Assembly (NCBI GenBank): GCA_016191285.1
Contig: JACPPA010000036.1
Span: 60,750 to 124,749, forward strand
Direction of reading: 5' to 3'
Origin: Gammaproteobacteria bacterium
Lineage (GTDB): Bacteria > Pseudomonadota > Gammaproteobacteria > Ga0077536
Length of the DNA stretch: 64,000 nucleotides
Of the stretch, positions 26,559 through 35,779 are shown piece after piece; the stretch's first letter is position 1; each line of letters starts with the position of its first letter. The translations under genes and the position numbers were made by a program. The notes below the pieces were generated by a model. The model was given only the letters and a program-made list of their open reading frames with translations, made no database searches and was not told the DNA's origin.

Positions 26559-26568
26559 GCGTTCGACT

Positions 26569-27753
26569 CTAATACGCCGGCCGACGATATCCGCCACGTA
26601 CGCCACTCGGCGACAACACCAGCTGCCACGTTTGCAAATTGCGCGCGCGGAAGACGCCAGCGAAAAGCATTAGATAGTATTTCCACAGGCGCTGAAACTG
26701 CGCCGGTAACGGCGTGGCAAAGGTCGGCCACGCGTGCGTGAAGTTAGTGTGCCAGGCACACAGTGTGCGTGCGTAGTCGGCGCCAAAATTGTGCAAATCT
26801 TCGAGCACAAAGCGTCGATCGAATCCCTGCACCACGCGGGCAAGCGACGGGATTTCGCTATTCGGAAAGATATAGCGCGTAACCCACGGGTCGACGCCCA
26901 GGCCCTGGTCATTGCGACCGATGGTATGCAGCAAAAACAAGCCATCCGGGCGCAGATTGCGGCGCGCGGTATCGAAATACGCACGATAGTTTTTGCGGCC
27001 GACGTGTTCGAACATCCCGAGCGACACGATGCGATCGAATTGAGTCGCGACTTCGCGATAATCCTGGAGCCGGATCTCGATCGGCAAATCGCGACATAGT
27101 TCACGCGCCATTTCTACTTGGGCTTGGGAGATGGTTACGCCCACGACCTCTACGCCGTAATTTTCCGCCGCATATTTCGCGAAGCTCCCCCAGCCACAAC
27201 CGATGTCGAGTACGCGCATGCCCGGTTTAAGCTCGAGCTTGCGGCAGACCAAATCCAATTTGTGTTCTTGCGCGGTGTCCAGATCATTGGCGCGCGCCCA
27301 ATAACCGCAGGTGTAGACCATGCGCGGGCCGAGCATCGCGCGATATAACTCATTGCTTAGATCGTAATGCACTTCAGCCACGCGGTGCGCGCGCCGGAGA
27401 CCCTGGAGGTTACAACAGGCGGCCAGCAGGGCGGCGAAGCGGCGCGGTAAGTTGACGATGGCTTCATCGACGCGCGCGCTAACCAAATGCTCAAAGAATT
27501 GATCGAGTCGTTCCGCCTCCCACCAACCTTCGACATAAGCTTCGCCCAAACCCAACGAGCCATGCAGTAAGCAGCGTCTGAACAGTTGCGGATTGACAAC
27601 CACCATATCCCATGGCCGATGGCCATTCACTCTGATGTCAGCCTCGGCGAGCACCTGCGCATAACGTTCGCGCAAGCGAGTGTCCAAGGGAGTTCCCTTG
27701 GTGGCCACAGGGCGCGAAACAGAGGGGTGAAAGATGCCGCCAGTTGATTCCAT
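26569..27753 (-). CDS. cfa: Cyclopropane-fatty-acyl-phospholipid synthase
   Basis: 394 residues, the normal length. The SAM-binding motif is VLDIGCGWGSFAKYAAENYG, followed by VVGVTISQAQ and the family markers HYDLSNELYRAMLG, YTCGYW and FEHVGRKNYRAYF. It turns cis-unsaturated acyl chains of membrane phospholipids into cyclopropane rings with SAM. GAGGAG precedes the ATG. Confidence 0.96.
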   Translation of the reverse strand: MESTGGIFHPSVSRPVATKGTPLDTRLRERYAQVLAEADIRVNGHRPWDMVVVNPQLFRRCLLHGSLGLGEAYVEGWWEAERLDQFFEHLVSARVDEAIVNLPRRFAALLAACCNLQGLRRAHRVAEVHYDLSNELYRAMLGPRMVYTCGYWARANDLDTAQEHKLDLVCRKLELKPGMRVLDIGCGWGSFAKYAAENYGVEVVGVTISQAQVEMARELCRDLPIEIRLQDYREVATQFDRIVSLGMFEHVGRKNYRAYFDTARRNLRPDGLFLLHTIGRNDQGLGVDPWVTRYIFPNSEIPSLARVVQGFDRRFVLEDLHNFGADYARTLCAWHTNFTHAWPTFATPLPAQFQRLWKYYLMLFAGVFRARNLQTWQLVLSPSGVRGGYRRPAY

Positions 27754-28064
27754 GGGGGTCTCCTCGGGCTTGGGCGGGCGCTAATGTTGTTGGTGACGAC
27801 TATGTACGGTTTCTTCGTTTTAGCTTTGAGCAATAACTAATAGACGACATTCGAAAGCTACGCCAGTGGCGCGCGTCCGCGCCTGATCAGGAGCAAAGAA
27901 AGCCGTCGCGCCATATGGCTCGCGGCTCGATAGAGGAGCATAAATAGCAACTAGGTCGCGAAGTGCGTTGGATCTTCAGGAATTCACGGCCGTCGTCCTG
28001 GCGTGATCCCGACTTTCGCCGGGAGGGACTTAAGTCGAACCACTCAATGTTCTGGATTCCGGCT

Positions 28065-28135
28065 GGCCAGGCTGTGTAAAAATTCGAACCGCCGTCACCC
28101 CGGAATTCGCAAAGCGAATATCCGGGGTCCCGTCA
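28065..28135. repeat. CCCCGG palindromic repeat, inverted copy
   Basis: CCCCGGAATTCGCAAAGCGA and its return arm (about 28098-28130) are the reverse complement of the 8.5-kb and 59.7-kb copies, with the same flank (GTAAAAATTCGAACCGCCGT). The 400-base gap 27754-28162 holds no gene. Confidence 0.8.
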
Positions 28136-28162
28136 GGATGGTCGGTATTTCCGCGTGGCTTT

Positions 28163-29029
28163 TTAGTCGGTGAGCAGGACGGCGTCACCGCAGCGCACGC
28201 GGCTGGGGACTTTGACATGAGCGCCAACGCCGAGGTTTTGCGCGCCCTCGCGGACGATGGTGCGCAACACGGTTTTGTCGAAGGGCAGGTCGGCTTGTGG
28301 TCGTGTAGTCATTCCACAGCGCGGCGTCGGTGCGGCGATTTCGAGCTCAGCTTCGCCGATCACGAGGCGGCGCTGCAGCCAGTTTTGTTCGACCAGCCCA
28401 TCCACGCCGGGGACGGTTTCGATGAAAAGGTTGGGTCGGAAGCGACGAATATCCCAGCGCGCCGCGGGATTTTTGGCGCGCATGGCTGCCAACGACGCCG
28501 TGGTGATGAGGTGCAATTCCTCGTTGTCGAAAAAAGTGCCCGGCACCGCGACATAGTCGACGAGTACCTCTGGAAACTGCGCGAAATCCGGTTCGGGTTC
28601 ACCGGGTTCGCGCGCGAACGCTGCGCTGATTTCGCGCGCCCACTGCGCGGGATCTGGTTTGTAGCGCTTGTAAAATTCGCGGTTGCTCGCTGCTTGCAGC
28701 GGCCACAAGGTCGCGCGCGTCCCACATAGGGTGGAGAGTTTGTCCGGCAGTCCCGGATCATCTGAACCCAGTGTGGCGCCATCCGGGAAAGTAATTTCAA
28801 CCGCTGCGACCTCCCCAGGCTGGGGCTCGCTGCGATAGCGGGCACTGCATAACATCAGCTGGGGATACATTTTGCCCCATTGCACTTCTTGGCGATTCTC
28901 ATCGCGCATCGCCCAGCAGCGATCGCCCGCGACGCCGCGTTCCGTTAACAGGCAGTCTGTCAGCGGCGTCCCCTGCATCGACTTCACGGGGTAGCGCCAC
29001 AGTTCTTTGACGTGTCCGATGAGGGGCAT
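28163..29029 (-). CDS. MOSC-domain protein with N-terminal MOSC beta barrel
   Basis: 288 residues. The N-terminal MOSC_N barrel is shown by VKELWRYPVKSMQGTPL and LTERGVAGDRCWAMRDENR. The C-terminal MOSC domain carries RFRPNLFIE and the conserved Cys in PTPRCGMTT. MOSC proteins bind molybdenum cofactor or sulfur and often work in reductive detoxification, as YcbX and mARC do. No molybdenum-cofactor gene is beside it. Confidence 0.88.
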   Translation of the reverse strand: MPLIGHVKELWRYPVKSMQGTPLTDCLLTERGVAGDRCWAMRDENRQEVQWGKMYPQLMLCSARYRSEPQPGEVAAVEITFPDGATLGSDDPGLPDKLSTLCGTRATLWPLQAASNREFYKRYKPDPAQWAREISAAFAREPGEPEPDFAQFPEVLVDYVAVPGTFFDNEELHLITTASLAAMRAKNPAARWDIRRFRPNLFIETVPGVDGLVEQNWLQRRLVIGEAELEIAAPTPRCGMTTRPQADLPFDKTVLRTIVREGAQNLGVGAHVKVPSRVRCGDAVLLTD

Positions 29030-29066
29030 ACGAAATCCGGTCGCGTTGCGGTCGGTTTAAGTCACG

Positions 29067-29612
29067 TTATTTCGGTCGTCTCACTTTTTGGGGCGCGCAA
29101 CGCGCCTTGGCCGCCAGTGGATCGCCAACACGTTGCGCCGCGCTTAACACTTTGTCCTGTAAGCGCTGTTTATAATCTTTCAATTGCCGGGCTAGTCGCG
29201 CGTCGTGCAAGGCCAGAATCTGTACCGCCAGCAAGGCCGCATTCGCGGCGCTATCGATGGCAACGGTCGCGACCGGCACGCCCGTTGGCATTTGGACGAT
29301 CGACAGCAACGCGTCAAGTCCATTGAGCGACGTTACCGCCACCGGCACGCCGATGACCGGCAGGGTGGTCAACGCGGCCGTCATGCCGGGCAAATGTGCC
29401 GCGCCGCCAGCACCGGCGATGATGACCTGCAAACCGCGGCTCGCGGCAGTGGTCGCGTATTCCACCATGCGTTGCGGCGTGCGGTGCGCGGAGACAATCG
29501 TCAGTTCGTAGGGCAACTTGAATTGGGTTAGCAAGTCTGCTGCGGCTTGCATGACTTTAAGATCGGAGTCGCTGCCCATGATGATGCCGACTAGCGGCGC
29601 GTTACGGTTCAT
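29067..29612 (-). CDS. purE: N5-carboxyaminoimidazole ribonucleotide mutase
   Basis: 181 residues. It shows [25 protein letters not shown] with the catalytic His, [15 protein letters not shown] and [20 protein letters not shown]. It converts N5-CAIR to CAIR in purine synthesis. Its ATG overlaps the purK stop (ATGA), so both are translated together. Confidence 0.97.
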   Translation of the reverse strand: MNRNAPLVGIIMGSDSDLKVMQAAADLLTQFKLPYELTIVSAHRTPQRMVEYATTAASRGLQVIIAGAGGAAHLPGMTAALTTLPVIGVPVAVTSLNGLDALLSIVQMPTGVPVATVAIDSAANAALLAVQILALHDARLARQLKDYKQRLQDKVLSAAQRVGDPLAAKARCAPQKVRRPK

Positions 29613-30793
29613 GGTGTTGACCCCGTTACTTTGACGACTTGTTTCAAGGACCGGGCGGTAGACAGTGCATGTTCGAGCGTTGCGCCAGTCACGGTCACAT
29701 GCCCCATTTTACGAAACGGTTTGACGCTGTGTTTGCCATACAAATGCACGGTCGCACCCGGCGTTCGCGCCGCGACCTCGAGTCCGGCAAAGCGCGGACT
29801 ACCGAAGGCAGTGGGTTCGCCTAACAGATTAAAGCTCGCCGCGGGCCGCACCAATGCGACGGATCCCAGCGACATATCGGTGACCGCGCGCAGATGCTGT
29901 TCGAACTGCGACGTGGCGCAGGCTTCGATGGTGTAATGGCCCGAGTTGTGCGGTCTTGGCGAAATTTCGTTGACCAGCACCTGGCCATCGCTCGTTAAAA
30001 AAAACTCGATACCGAAGATGCCGACGCCGTCCAGTTTGTTGACGATGCGTTCGGCGAGCGCACGACAGGTGTTGATGACGGAGTCTGTCACGCACGCGGG
30101 GGCTTGAATGGTGTCGAGGATATTGGCGCGCCGATCAAATTCAGCTTCAACGACGGGATACAGCGCAATATCGCCATGCCAATTGCGCGCGGCCATGATC
30201 GCAAGCTCTTTCGCGATCGCGACGCGCGCTTCAACCAGACATGGCGTATCCAATAACTCGGCCGCATCGGCGATCCGCTCCACCACTTTTACGCCACGGC
30301 CGTCATAGCCATGGCGCCGCGTCTTGACGACGCACGGTATGCCAAACGCTTCAAGGTCGGCGGTGGTACCGGTGAGGGCGCGGAACGCGCTGGTCGGCAG
30401 ATCATGGCGCGCCAAGAATTCCTTTTGCAGTAATTTATCTTGGATGATCCCAAGCACCGCTGCGTTCGGCGCGACGACCCGACCCGTGCGTTCCAAGGCG
30501 GCGAGGACCGCCGCGCTCACGGCTTCGATGTCGAGCGTGATGACGTCGGTGCGCGCGGCCAGTTCAGCAAGTTTTTCCGCGTCGTCGAATTCGCCGACAA
30601 TTTGGTCGGCGAATTCGCGGGCGGGACAGCCGGGAGTGGGGTCGAGCACGACAATCGTGAGACCGATTTTGCGCGCCGCTTCGGCCATCATGCGCGCCAG
30701 CTGGCCGCCGCCAACGATGCCTACCCGCCGGTGATGGACGGCGGGCGCCGCTGAATTTGCAGCGGCCGCGGACAGAGATGCGTTAATAACCAT
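29609..30793 (-). CDS. purK: N5-carboxyaminoimidazole ribonucleotide synthase
   Basis: 394 residues. An N-terminal extension of about 22 residues (Ala/Ser-rich) precedes [20 protein letters not shown], the PurK signature. The ATP-grasp domain includes [20 protein letters not shown] and [19 protein letters not shown]. It makes N5-CAIR from AIR, ATP and bicarbonate and feeds the next gene, purE. AAGGAG precedes the ATG. Order purK-purE is the reverse of E. coli. Confidence 0.97.
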   Translation of the reverse strand: MVINASLSAAAANSAAPAVHHRRVGIVGGGQLARMMAEAARKIGLTIVVLDPTPGCPAREFADQIVGEFDDAEKLAELAARTDVITLDIEAVSAAVLAALERTGRVVAPNAAVLGIIQDKLLQKEFLARHDLPTSAFRALTGTTADLEAFGIPCVVKTRRHGYDGRGVKVVERIADAAELLDTPCLVEARVAIAKELAIMAARNWHGDIALYPVVEAEFDRRANILDTIQAPACVTDSVINTCRALAERIVNKLDGVGIFGIEFFLTSDGQVLVNEISPRPHNSGHYTIEACATSQFEQHLRAVTDMSLGSVALVRPAASFNLLGEPTAFGSPRFAGLEVAARTPGATVHLYGKHSVKPFRKMGHVTVTGATLEHALSTARSLKQVVKVTGSTP

Positions 30794-31018
30794 GAACTCC
30801 TTAAGCTTCGCCGGGAACGGTAGCCCCGCGCGGCAGCATAGGATAAGACTTCTGATCGGCTAAGCAAAACCACACCGACGCTAATACTGGCCGACTGGAC
30901 CCAGCAAGCATGTACAAAAAGCCGCGCTGCAACGTCTCTTGGGGAGTAGCCACGATGGATGTCCCATGCTTCAATTGGGCCACGGTGCCGCTCATTAAAA
31001 TTACAATTGGAGTCCCGC

Positions 31019-31474
31019 ATGAAACTAGAACCCTTGATGAATTACGACGCCCTGTTGAAGCCACCGTGCATGGTCGGTGCGGGACCCTATGGCACTCGGG
31101 CTATTGTGGAAGTTACCGGTGGGTCGTTCGCAGGGCCGCGTCTGAAAGGCAAATTGTTGACAGGCGGTGGCGATTGGTTGTTGATCGATGGCGAAGGCAT
31201 CGGCCACCTGGATGTCCGCGCCACGCTCGAAACCCATGATGGCGCGCTGATCTATATGCAATACTTTGGCCGCGTCGAGGTCACCGAGGCGGTTAACAAT
31301 GCGCTGCAGGGCCAGGGTCAAACTGAATTCGGCGAATCACATTTTTTCACCCAACCCCGTTTTGAAACCGGCGATGCGCGCTACCAATGGCTGAATCGCG
31401 TGGTGGCCGTGGCGCAAGGCCGCGTGCGGCCGAATCGCGTTGAGTATCAAGTCATGCAATGCGTTAATGCTTAA
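31019..31474 (+). CDS. DUF3237 domain protein
   Basis: 151 residues from ATG at 31019, with GGAG six bases upstream; an upstream in-frame ATG at 30959 would add 20 unrelated residues. DUF3237 signs: GPYGTRAIVEVTGGSFAGPR, GDWLLIDGEGIGHLDVRATL and DGALIYMQYFGRVE. The family forms a small barrel often found in aromatic or nitrile catabolic clusters; its role is unknown. It is 34 bases before the amidase and seems to be the first gene of the nitrile operon. Confidence 0.85.
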   Translation: MKLEPLMNYDALLKPPCMVGAGPYGTRAIVEVTGGSFAGPRLKGKLLTGGGDWLLIDGEGIGHLDVRATLETHDGALIYMQYFGRVEVTEAVNNALQGQGQTEFGESHFFTQPRFETGDARYQWLNRVVAVAQGRVRPNRVEYQVMQCVNA

Positions 31475-31508
31475 AGCGTGTTCGGCATCGAAACGAGGAG
31501 AGCAAACC

Positions 31509-33029
31509 ATGATCGTAAAAACACCAACCCTCGATGAGTTGGGTTATATCGCCGCCGATTTTGGCTTTGATTTCAGCGCTGCCGATCTGCAGTCGTTGCA
31601 AATGCTGATGCACGGCACCTTGGCGTCGCATCAACGCTTGCAGGAATTGGTGGAGCCGACGCTACCGGTTAAATATCCGCGGGTCCCGGGCTATAAACCG
31701 GACGCCGCCGAAGATCCGCTCAATGCGTGGGCGCACAAGTGCAGCATCAAGGGCGCGAAGCGCGGCCCGTTGAGTGGTAAGCGGATCGCGATTAAAGACA
31801 ATATCTGCGTCGCCGGGTTGCCGATGATGAACGGGACCTCGGTGCTGGAGTCCTATGTCCCGGATATCGATGCCACGCTGGTCACGCGGATTCTTGATGC
31901 CGGCGGCGAAATCGCGGGCAAGGCCGATTGTGAAAGCCTGTGTTTTTCCGGCGGTAGCCATACCAGTGACAATGGCCCCACGCGGAATCCTTTTGATCGT
32001 ACGCGCACCACGGGCGGCTCCTCGGCCGGTAGTGCGGCGTTGGTTGCGGCCGGTGAAGTGGACATGGCGATCGGCGGGGATCAGGGCGGTTCGATACGAA
32101 TTCCGAGCGCCTGGTGCGGCACTTTCGGCCTGAAGCCGACGCACGGCTTGGTGCCGTACACCGGCGCGTTCCCGATTGAGGCAACGCTCGATCACCTCGG
32201 ACCGATCGCGCGCACCACGACAGACGTTGCCTTATTACTCGACGTCATCGCCGGCGAAGACGGCCTCGACCCGCGCCAAACTCGCGTTAAGACCGCCGCG
32301 TACACCAAGGCGCTGACCGGTTCGGTGCAGGGCTTGCGGATCGGTATCGTGCCCGAAGGTTTTGAACTGGCCGGTGTGTCGGAACCGGACGTCGATGCCG
32401 CGGTGCGTAAAGCCGCCGGTCGCTTCGAAACGCTTGGCGCGGTGGTGTCGACCACGTCGGTTCCGTGGCATCGCGATGGCATTCATATCTGGAATGCGAT
32501 CGCGATCGAAGGTGCGACCCAGCTCATGCTGAAGGGCAATTCGATGGGGACGAATTGGAAGGGTCATTACACCACTGGGCTCCTCGATGCCTTCGCGCGC
32601 GGCTGGCACCAACGGCCGAACGATCTCTCCGAGACCACTAAGCTCGTGTTACTCACCGGCGAGTATTTACAGCGCAATTATCATGGACGCTTCTACGCCA
32701 AGGCGCAGAATTTAGCGCGCCGCCTCGCCGCGGCGTACGACGCGGCCTTCGCCGAGGTCGATCTGTTGTTGATGCCGACCTTGCCGATGAAGGCGACTAA
32801 AATCCCGGCCGCCGACTGTAGCCGCGAAGAGACCATCGCGCGCGCACTCGAGATGCTGCCGAATACCTGTCCCTTCGATGTCACCGGTCATCCGGCCATG
32901 AACGTGCCCTGCGCTCTAGCACAGGGGTTACCGGTGGGTATGATGCTGGTCGGACGGCAGTTCGATGAGGCGACGGTCTTGCGTGCGTCGCATGCCTTCG
33001 AGCAGGCGTTTAATTGGAAGCAGAGTTAA
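31509..33029 (+). CDS. Amidase (amidase signature family)
   Basis: 506 residues from ATG at 31509, which has GAGGAG upstream. The Ser-cisSer-Lys triad is visible: Lys in KRIAIKDNICVAG, first Ser in GGDQGGSIRIPSAWCG, and the signature TTGGSSAGSAALVAAGEVDM. The first 70 residues are helical, as in nitrile-linked amidases. It hydrolyses the amide made by the nitrile hydratase to carboxylate and ammonia. It is 19 bases before the alpha subunit gene, so the pair forms the two-step nitrile pathway. Confidence 0.95.
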   Translation: MIVKTPTLDELGYIAADFGFDFSAADLQSLQMLMHGTLASHQRLQELVEPTLPVKYPRVPGYKPDAAEDPLNAWAHKCSIKGAKRGPLSGKRIAIKDNICVAGLPMMNGTSVLESYVPDIDATLVTRILDAGGEIAGKADCESLCFSGGSHTSDNGPTRNPFDRTRTTGGSSAGSAALVAAGEVDMAIGGDQGGSIRIPSAWCGTFGLKPTHGLVPYTGAFPIEATLDHLGPIARTTTDVALLLDVIAGEDGLDPRQTRVKTAAYTKALTGSVQGLRIGIVPEGFELAGVSEPDVDAAVRKAAGRFETLGAVVSTTSVPWHRDGIHIWNAIAIEGATQLMLKGNSMGTNWKGHYTTGLLDAFARGWHQRPNDLSETTKLVLLTGEYLQRNYHGRFYAKAQNLARRLAAAYDAAFAEVDLLLMPTLPMKATKIPAADCSREETIARALEMLPNTCPFDVTGHPAMNVPCALAQGLPVGMMLVGRQFDEATVLRASHAFEQAFNWKQS

Positions 33030-33048
33030 GAATCAGTGAGGTAGCGGG

Positions 33049-33651
33049 ATGAGTACCAATCACAATCGGCCGTTAAGCGAAGTCGAGATCCGCGTCAAGG
33101 CATTGGAATCCTTGTTGGTGGAAAAAGGGCTTATCGATCCGGCTGCGGTCGATGCGTTAATTGACGCATACGAGCACAAGATCGGCCCCCGTAACGGCGC
33201 CAAGGTGGTCGCGCGCGCGTGGACCGATCCTGACTATAAACAGCGCTTGTTGGTCGATGGCACCAAAGCTATCGCGGAACTCGGGTTTTCGGGTGTGCAA
33301 GGCGAAGACATGGTGGTGATCGAAAATACGCCACAGGTGCATAACGTATTGGTGTGCACACTCTGCTCGTGTTACCCGTGGCCGACCTTGGGCCTGCCTC
33401 CGGTGTGGTACAAGTCGGCGCCGTATCGCTCGCGCGTGGTCAGCGAGCCGCGCGGGGTGTTGCAGGAATTCGGATTGGAACTCGCCGATAGCGTGCAGGT
33501 ACGGGTGTGGGATAGCACCGCGGAACTGCGCTACATGGTGTTACCTGAGCGCCCGGCGGGCACGGAAGGTTGGACTGAAGACGCCTTGGCTGAGCTGGTC
33601 ACGCGCGACGCCATGATCGGGGTTACCAAAGTGGTAGTCCCGGGCAAGTAG
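33049..33651 (+). CDS. Nitrile hydratase alpha subunit, cobalt type
   Basis: 200 residues, the usual length. The metal site is VCTLCSC (Cys103, Cys106, Ser107, Cys108); Thr after the first Cys is the mark of cobalt enzymes, while iron enzymes have Ser. [16 protein letters not shown] and [14 protein letters not shown] follow, as expected. It hydrates nitriles to amides in the cytoplasm with the beta subunit. Two of the cysteines are oxidised in mature enzymes. Thiocyanate hydrolase gamma shares this motif and is an alternative, made less likely by the adjacent amidase. Confidence 0.95.
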   Translation: MSTNHNRPLSEVEIRVKALESLLVEKGLIDPAAVDALIDAYEHKIGPRNGAKVVARAWTDPDYKQRLLVDGTKAIAELGFSGVQGEDMVVIENTPQVHNVLVCTLCSCYPWPTLGLPPVWYKSAPYRSRVVSEPRGVLQEFGLELADSVQVRVWDSTAELRYMVLPERPAGTEGWTEDALAELVTRDAMIGVTKVVVPGK

Positions 33652-33670
33652 AGTAGCAGCAGGAGATACG

Positions 33671-33982
33671 ATGAACGGTATACACGATTTAGGTGGCATG
33701 CACGGGCTCGGTCCGTTGGTCGTTGAAGCCAACGAACCGGTGTTTCATCACGACTGGGAGCGCCGCGTATTCGGCATGTTCCTGCCGATTTTCGCGACCG
33801 GTACGTTTAACGTCGACGAATTACGCGCCGCGATCGAACGCATGGGTGCACCGGCGTACCTGAATACCACTTACTACGAGCATTGGTTACATGCCTATGA
33901 AACCTTGTTAGTAGGGAAAGGGGTGTTGACACAAGCCGAACTGGCGGCGCGGCAACGCCAAATTGCCGCGGGAGCACACTAA
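33671..33982 (+). CDS. Nitrile hydratase beta subunit, N-terminal half (split subunit)
   Basis: 103 residues. MNGIHDLGGMHGLGPL is the classical beta-subunit start, and WERRVFGMFLPI, LRAAIERMGAPAYLNTTYYE and WLHAYETLL match its helical domain. It ends at LAARQRQIAAGAH, where ordinary beta subunits continue through a linker into the barrel. The stop TAA overlaps the ATG of the next gene (TAATG), so the two halves are coupled but separate. This mirrors thiocyanate hydrolase and the toyocamycin nitrile hydratase, which have three subunits. A one-base indel in a normal gene could give the same picture. Confidence 0.9.
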   Translation: MNGIHDLGGMHGLGPLVVEANEPVFHHDWERRVFGMFLPIFATGTFNVDELRAAIERMGAPAYLNTTYYEHWLHAYETLLVGKGVLTQAELAARQRQIAAGAH

Positions 33983-34329
33983 TGGCCATTTCACCCGAGC
34001 AAGCATTGGCGGCCGCGGCCGCGGGCGCGAGTGCGCGCGTCGCGCAAGCGATGACACCGCGATTCAACGTCGGCGACCACGTGATGGTGAGCAATATCAA
34101 CCCGCCTGGGCACACGCGGATGCCGCGCTATATTCGTGGCAAGCGCGGCGTCATAGCACGCGACCACGGTGTGTTTATCTTTCCTGATACCTATGCGGCC
34201 GGCCGCGGCGAGCGGCCGCAGCATGTCTACTCGGTGCGCTTTACGTCGCATGAATTGTGGGGAACCCACGGTCGCGCCAACGACGAATTGTTCGTCGATG
34301 TGTGGGACGACTACATGGAGCGGGCGTGA
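33982..34329 (+). CDS. Nitrile hydratase beta subunit, C-terminal half (split subunit)
   Basis: 115 residues. After an Ala-rich helix (SPEQALAAAAAGASARVAQA) comes the SH3-like beta barrel of the beta subunit: RFNVGDHVMVSNINPPGHTR, MPRYIRGKRGVIARDHG, YSVRFTSHELWG and a terminal DVWDDYMERA. Together with the previous gene this gives 218 residues, close to one full beta subunit. It starts in a different frame from the N-terminal half. Its stop is followed after one base by the accessory gene. Confidence 0.92.
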   Translation: MAISPEQALAAAAAGASARVAQAMTPRFNVGDHVMVSNINPPGHTRMPRYIRGKRGVIARDHGVFIFPDTYAAGRGERPQHVYSVRFTSHELWGTHGRANDELFVDVWDDYMERA

Positions 34330-34330
34330 A

Positions 34331-34678
34331 ATGGCAGTAGCGCCAGCCAACGCCGATCTCGAGCAAGTCCCGGGATTACCCACAGACGACGAAGGCGTGG
34401 TGTTCGCGGCGCCGTGGGAAGCGAAAGCCTTTGCCTTGGTGGTGCATCTCCATCAGCGCGGCGCCTTTGAGTGGAGCGCGTGGGTTAAAGCCCTCGCCGC
34501 CGAAATCGCCGCCGATAAAACGCGGGGCGCCGCCACGCCGTATTATCAATTATGGCTCACCGCCGCCGAATCCCTGATGACCAGCCAAGCGCTGATCGAT
34601 GGCGAGCGCTTGAATACAACCCGTGCTACGTTGCGGGCTGCGCAGACTTCGGCGCCGGGACATGATCATGTCCACTGA
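34331..34678 (+). CDS. Nitrile hydratase accessory protein
   Basis: 115 residues. The family core is PGLPTDDEGVVFAAPWEAKA, FALVVHLHQRGAFEWSAW, YYQLWLTAAESLM. Such proteins resemble the N-terminal half of the beta subunit and help metal loading or maturation, like the cobalt-enzyme activators. The ATG is one base after the preceding stop. It ends with a His-rich tail (GHDHVH) that might hold metal, which is my inference. It completes the nitrile operon. Confidence 0.9.
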   Translation: MAVAPANADLEQVPGLPTDDEGVVFAAPWEAKAFALVVHLHQRGAFEWSAWVKALAAEIAADKTRGAATPYYQLWLTAAESLMTSQALIDGERLNTTRATLRAAQTSAPGHDHVH

Positions 34679-34752
34679 GGAATTGTAGTCAGCAGGCCGA
34701 ATGCGGCACGCCGTTTGATGGCAGCATCGAGCCGCGGACCTCGATCATGGTG

Positions 34753-34820
34753 TTGTGGGAGGCGCTTTAGCGGCGACGATTTCTTGGGGTGTCCTATTCG
34801 CCGCTAAAGCGGCTCCCACC
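34753..34820. repeat. REP doublet (REPIN)
   Basis: Direct REP 34753-34777 (TTGTGGGAGGCGCTTTAGCG) and inverted REP 34796-34820. It separates the convergent nitrile operon and pentapeptide gene and may act as a hairpin terminator. Confidence 0.8.
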
Positions 34821-34845
34821 AATCGGCCGCCGGCCGCGATAACCC

Positions 34846-35193
34846 CTAACGCTTGTTGTAACGAACGCGGGTACCGTGTTCGAGCGCAAGCTGCATTTCG
34901 TCCGCGCCGAGCGCGTAAGGAAAAAAACATCCCGACACATGCGCTTGCGCAAAACTGGCGCCTTCGAGATTAGCCTCGCGAAAATCGATGCCGCGTAAGT
35001 CGGACATTCGAAAATAACAATCGCGCAGGTCGAGCCCGGCGGCATTCAATCCGCGCAGATCGAGCCGGCTCATATCGGTGCCGACCAAATCGCAGGTTTC
35101 GCCTTTGGCCTTGCGTTTGTTGAATTCGACGATCTCGCCCATCCGCAATAAGCGGTACAGCTCACAGTCGCCAAGTCTAGGCTTTTCGGCCAT
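34846..35193 (-). CDS. Pentapeptide-repeat protein
   Basis: 115 residues from ATG at 35193, which has AGGAG eight bases upstream; the frame extends 10 codons further. A helical start (GDCELYRLLRMGEIVEFNKR) is followed by about eight pentapeptide turns of A(D/N)LXX type: LVGTDMSRLDLRGLNAAGLD, LRDCYFRMSDLRGIDFREAN, LEGASFAQAHVSGCFF. This builds a short right-handed beta helix. Function is unknown; many relatives are cytoplasmic. Confidence 0.85.
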   Translation of the reverse strand: MAEKPRLGDCELYRLLRMGEIVEFNKRKAKGETCDLVGTDMSRLDLRGLNAAGLDLRDCYFRMSDLRGIDFREANLEGASFAQAHVSGCFFPYALGADEMQLALEHGTRVRYNKR

Positions 35194-35266
35194 TAGGGAT
35201 ACTCCTGCAAAAAAAACGGTCATCGCACTGTATCGGCGGCGGGGCCGATTACCTGAAAATCAGCGC

Positions 35267-35779
35267 TTATTCTGGTTGCCGTCGCGCAAGATTTTGTTGA
35301 ACGCGCGCAAGGAGACGGCGTAATAGGCCAAGTTCCGACGGACTGAAGCCAGTGACGGCGGCGGCGTTTACTTCTAACGCATAGGGCAGCAGGCGCGGTT
35401 TCAACGCCTTGCCCGCCCGCGTTAAGTGCACATGGATCTTGCGCCGGTCGATGATCGAGCGCCGTCGCTCGATTAGCCCCTTCGCCTCCATGCTACGCAA
35501 TTGCTGCAAGGTGGTCGGCTCCATGATGCCGACGCGGCGACTCAGTTCGCGTTGCGTGAGCCCGTCTTCCTCCCATAGCGCGCGCAAGAAATACCACATT
35601 CCGACCGGGATATCGTGCGCGGCCAGATGAGATTGCAGATCGACCGCAAACGCGCGATGCGTGAAGCGAATGGCGGCGCCCAAGCTGGCGGCGAGCGGCA
35701 GCTCCTTGATGCGCCGCTTTATGTGCTGTTTATCGCGCGCGCGGTTGGCGGCTTTGCCACGAGACTTCAATCGATTCAC
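35267..35779 (-). CDS. MarR family transcriptional regulator
   Basis: 170 residues from GTG at 35779, whose bases overlap the TGA of the dioxygenase beta gene (GTGA). The winged helix is clear: LTQRELSRRVGIMEPTTLQQ (recognition part), MEAKGLIERRRSIIDRRKIH (wing) and VHLTRAGKAL. The first 35 residues are basic. As last gene of the dioxygenase run it probably controls the island. MarR proteins usually repress and let go when a phenolic ligand binds; the ligand is not known. Confidence 0.9.
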   Translation of the reverse strand: MNRLKSRGKAANRARDKQHIKRRIKELPLAASLGAAIRFTHRAFAVDLQSHLAAHDIPVGMWYFLRALWEEDGLTQRELSRRVGIMEPTTLQQLRSMEAKGLIERRRSIIDRRKIHVHLTRAGKALKPRLLPYALEVNAAAVTGFSPSELGLLRRLLARVQQNLARRQPE

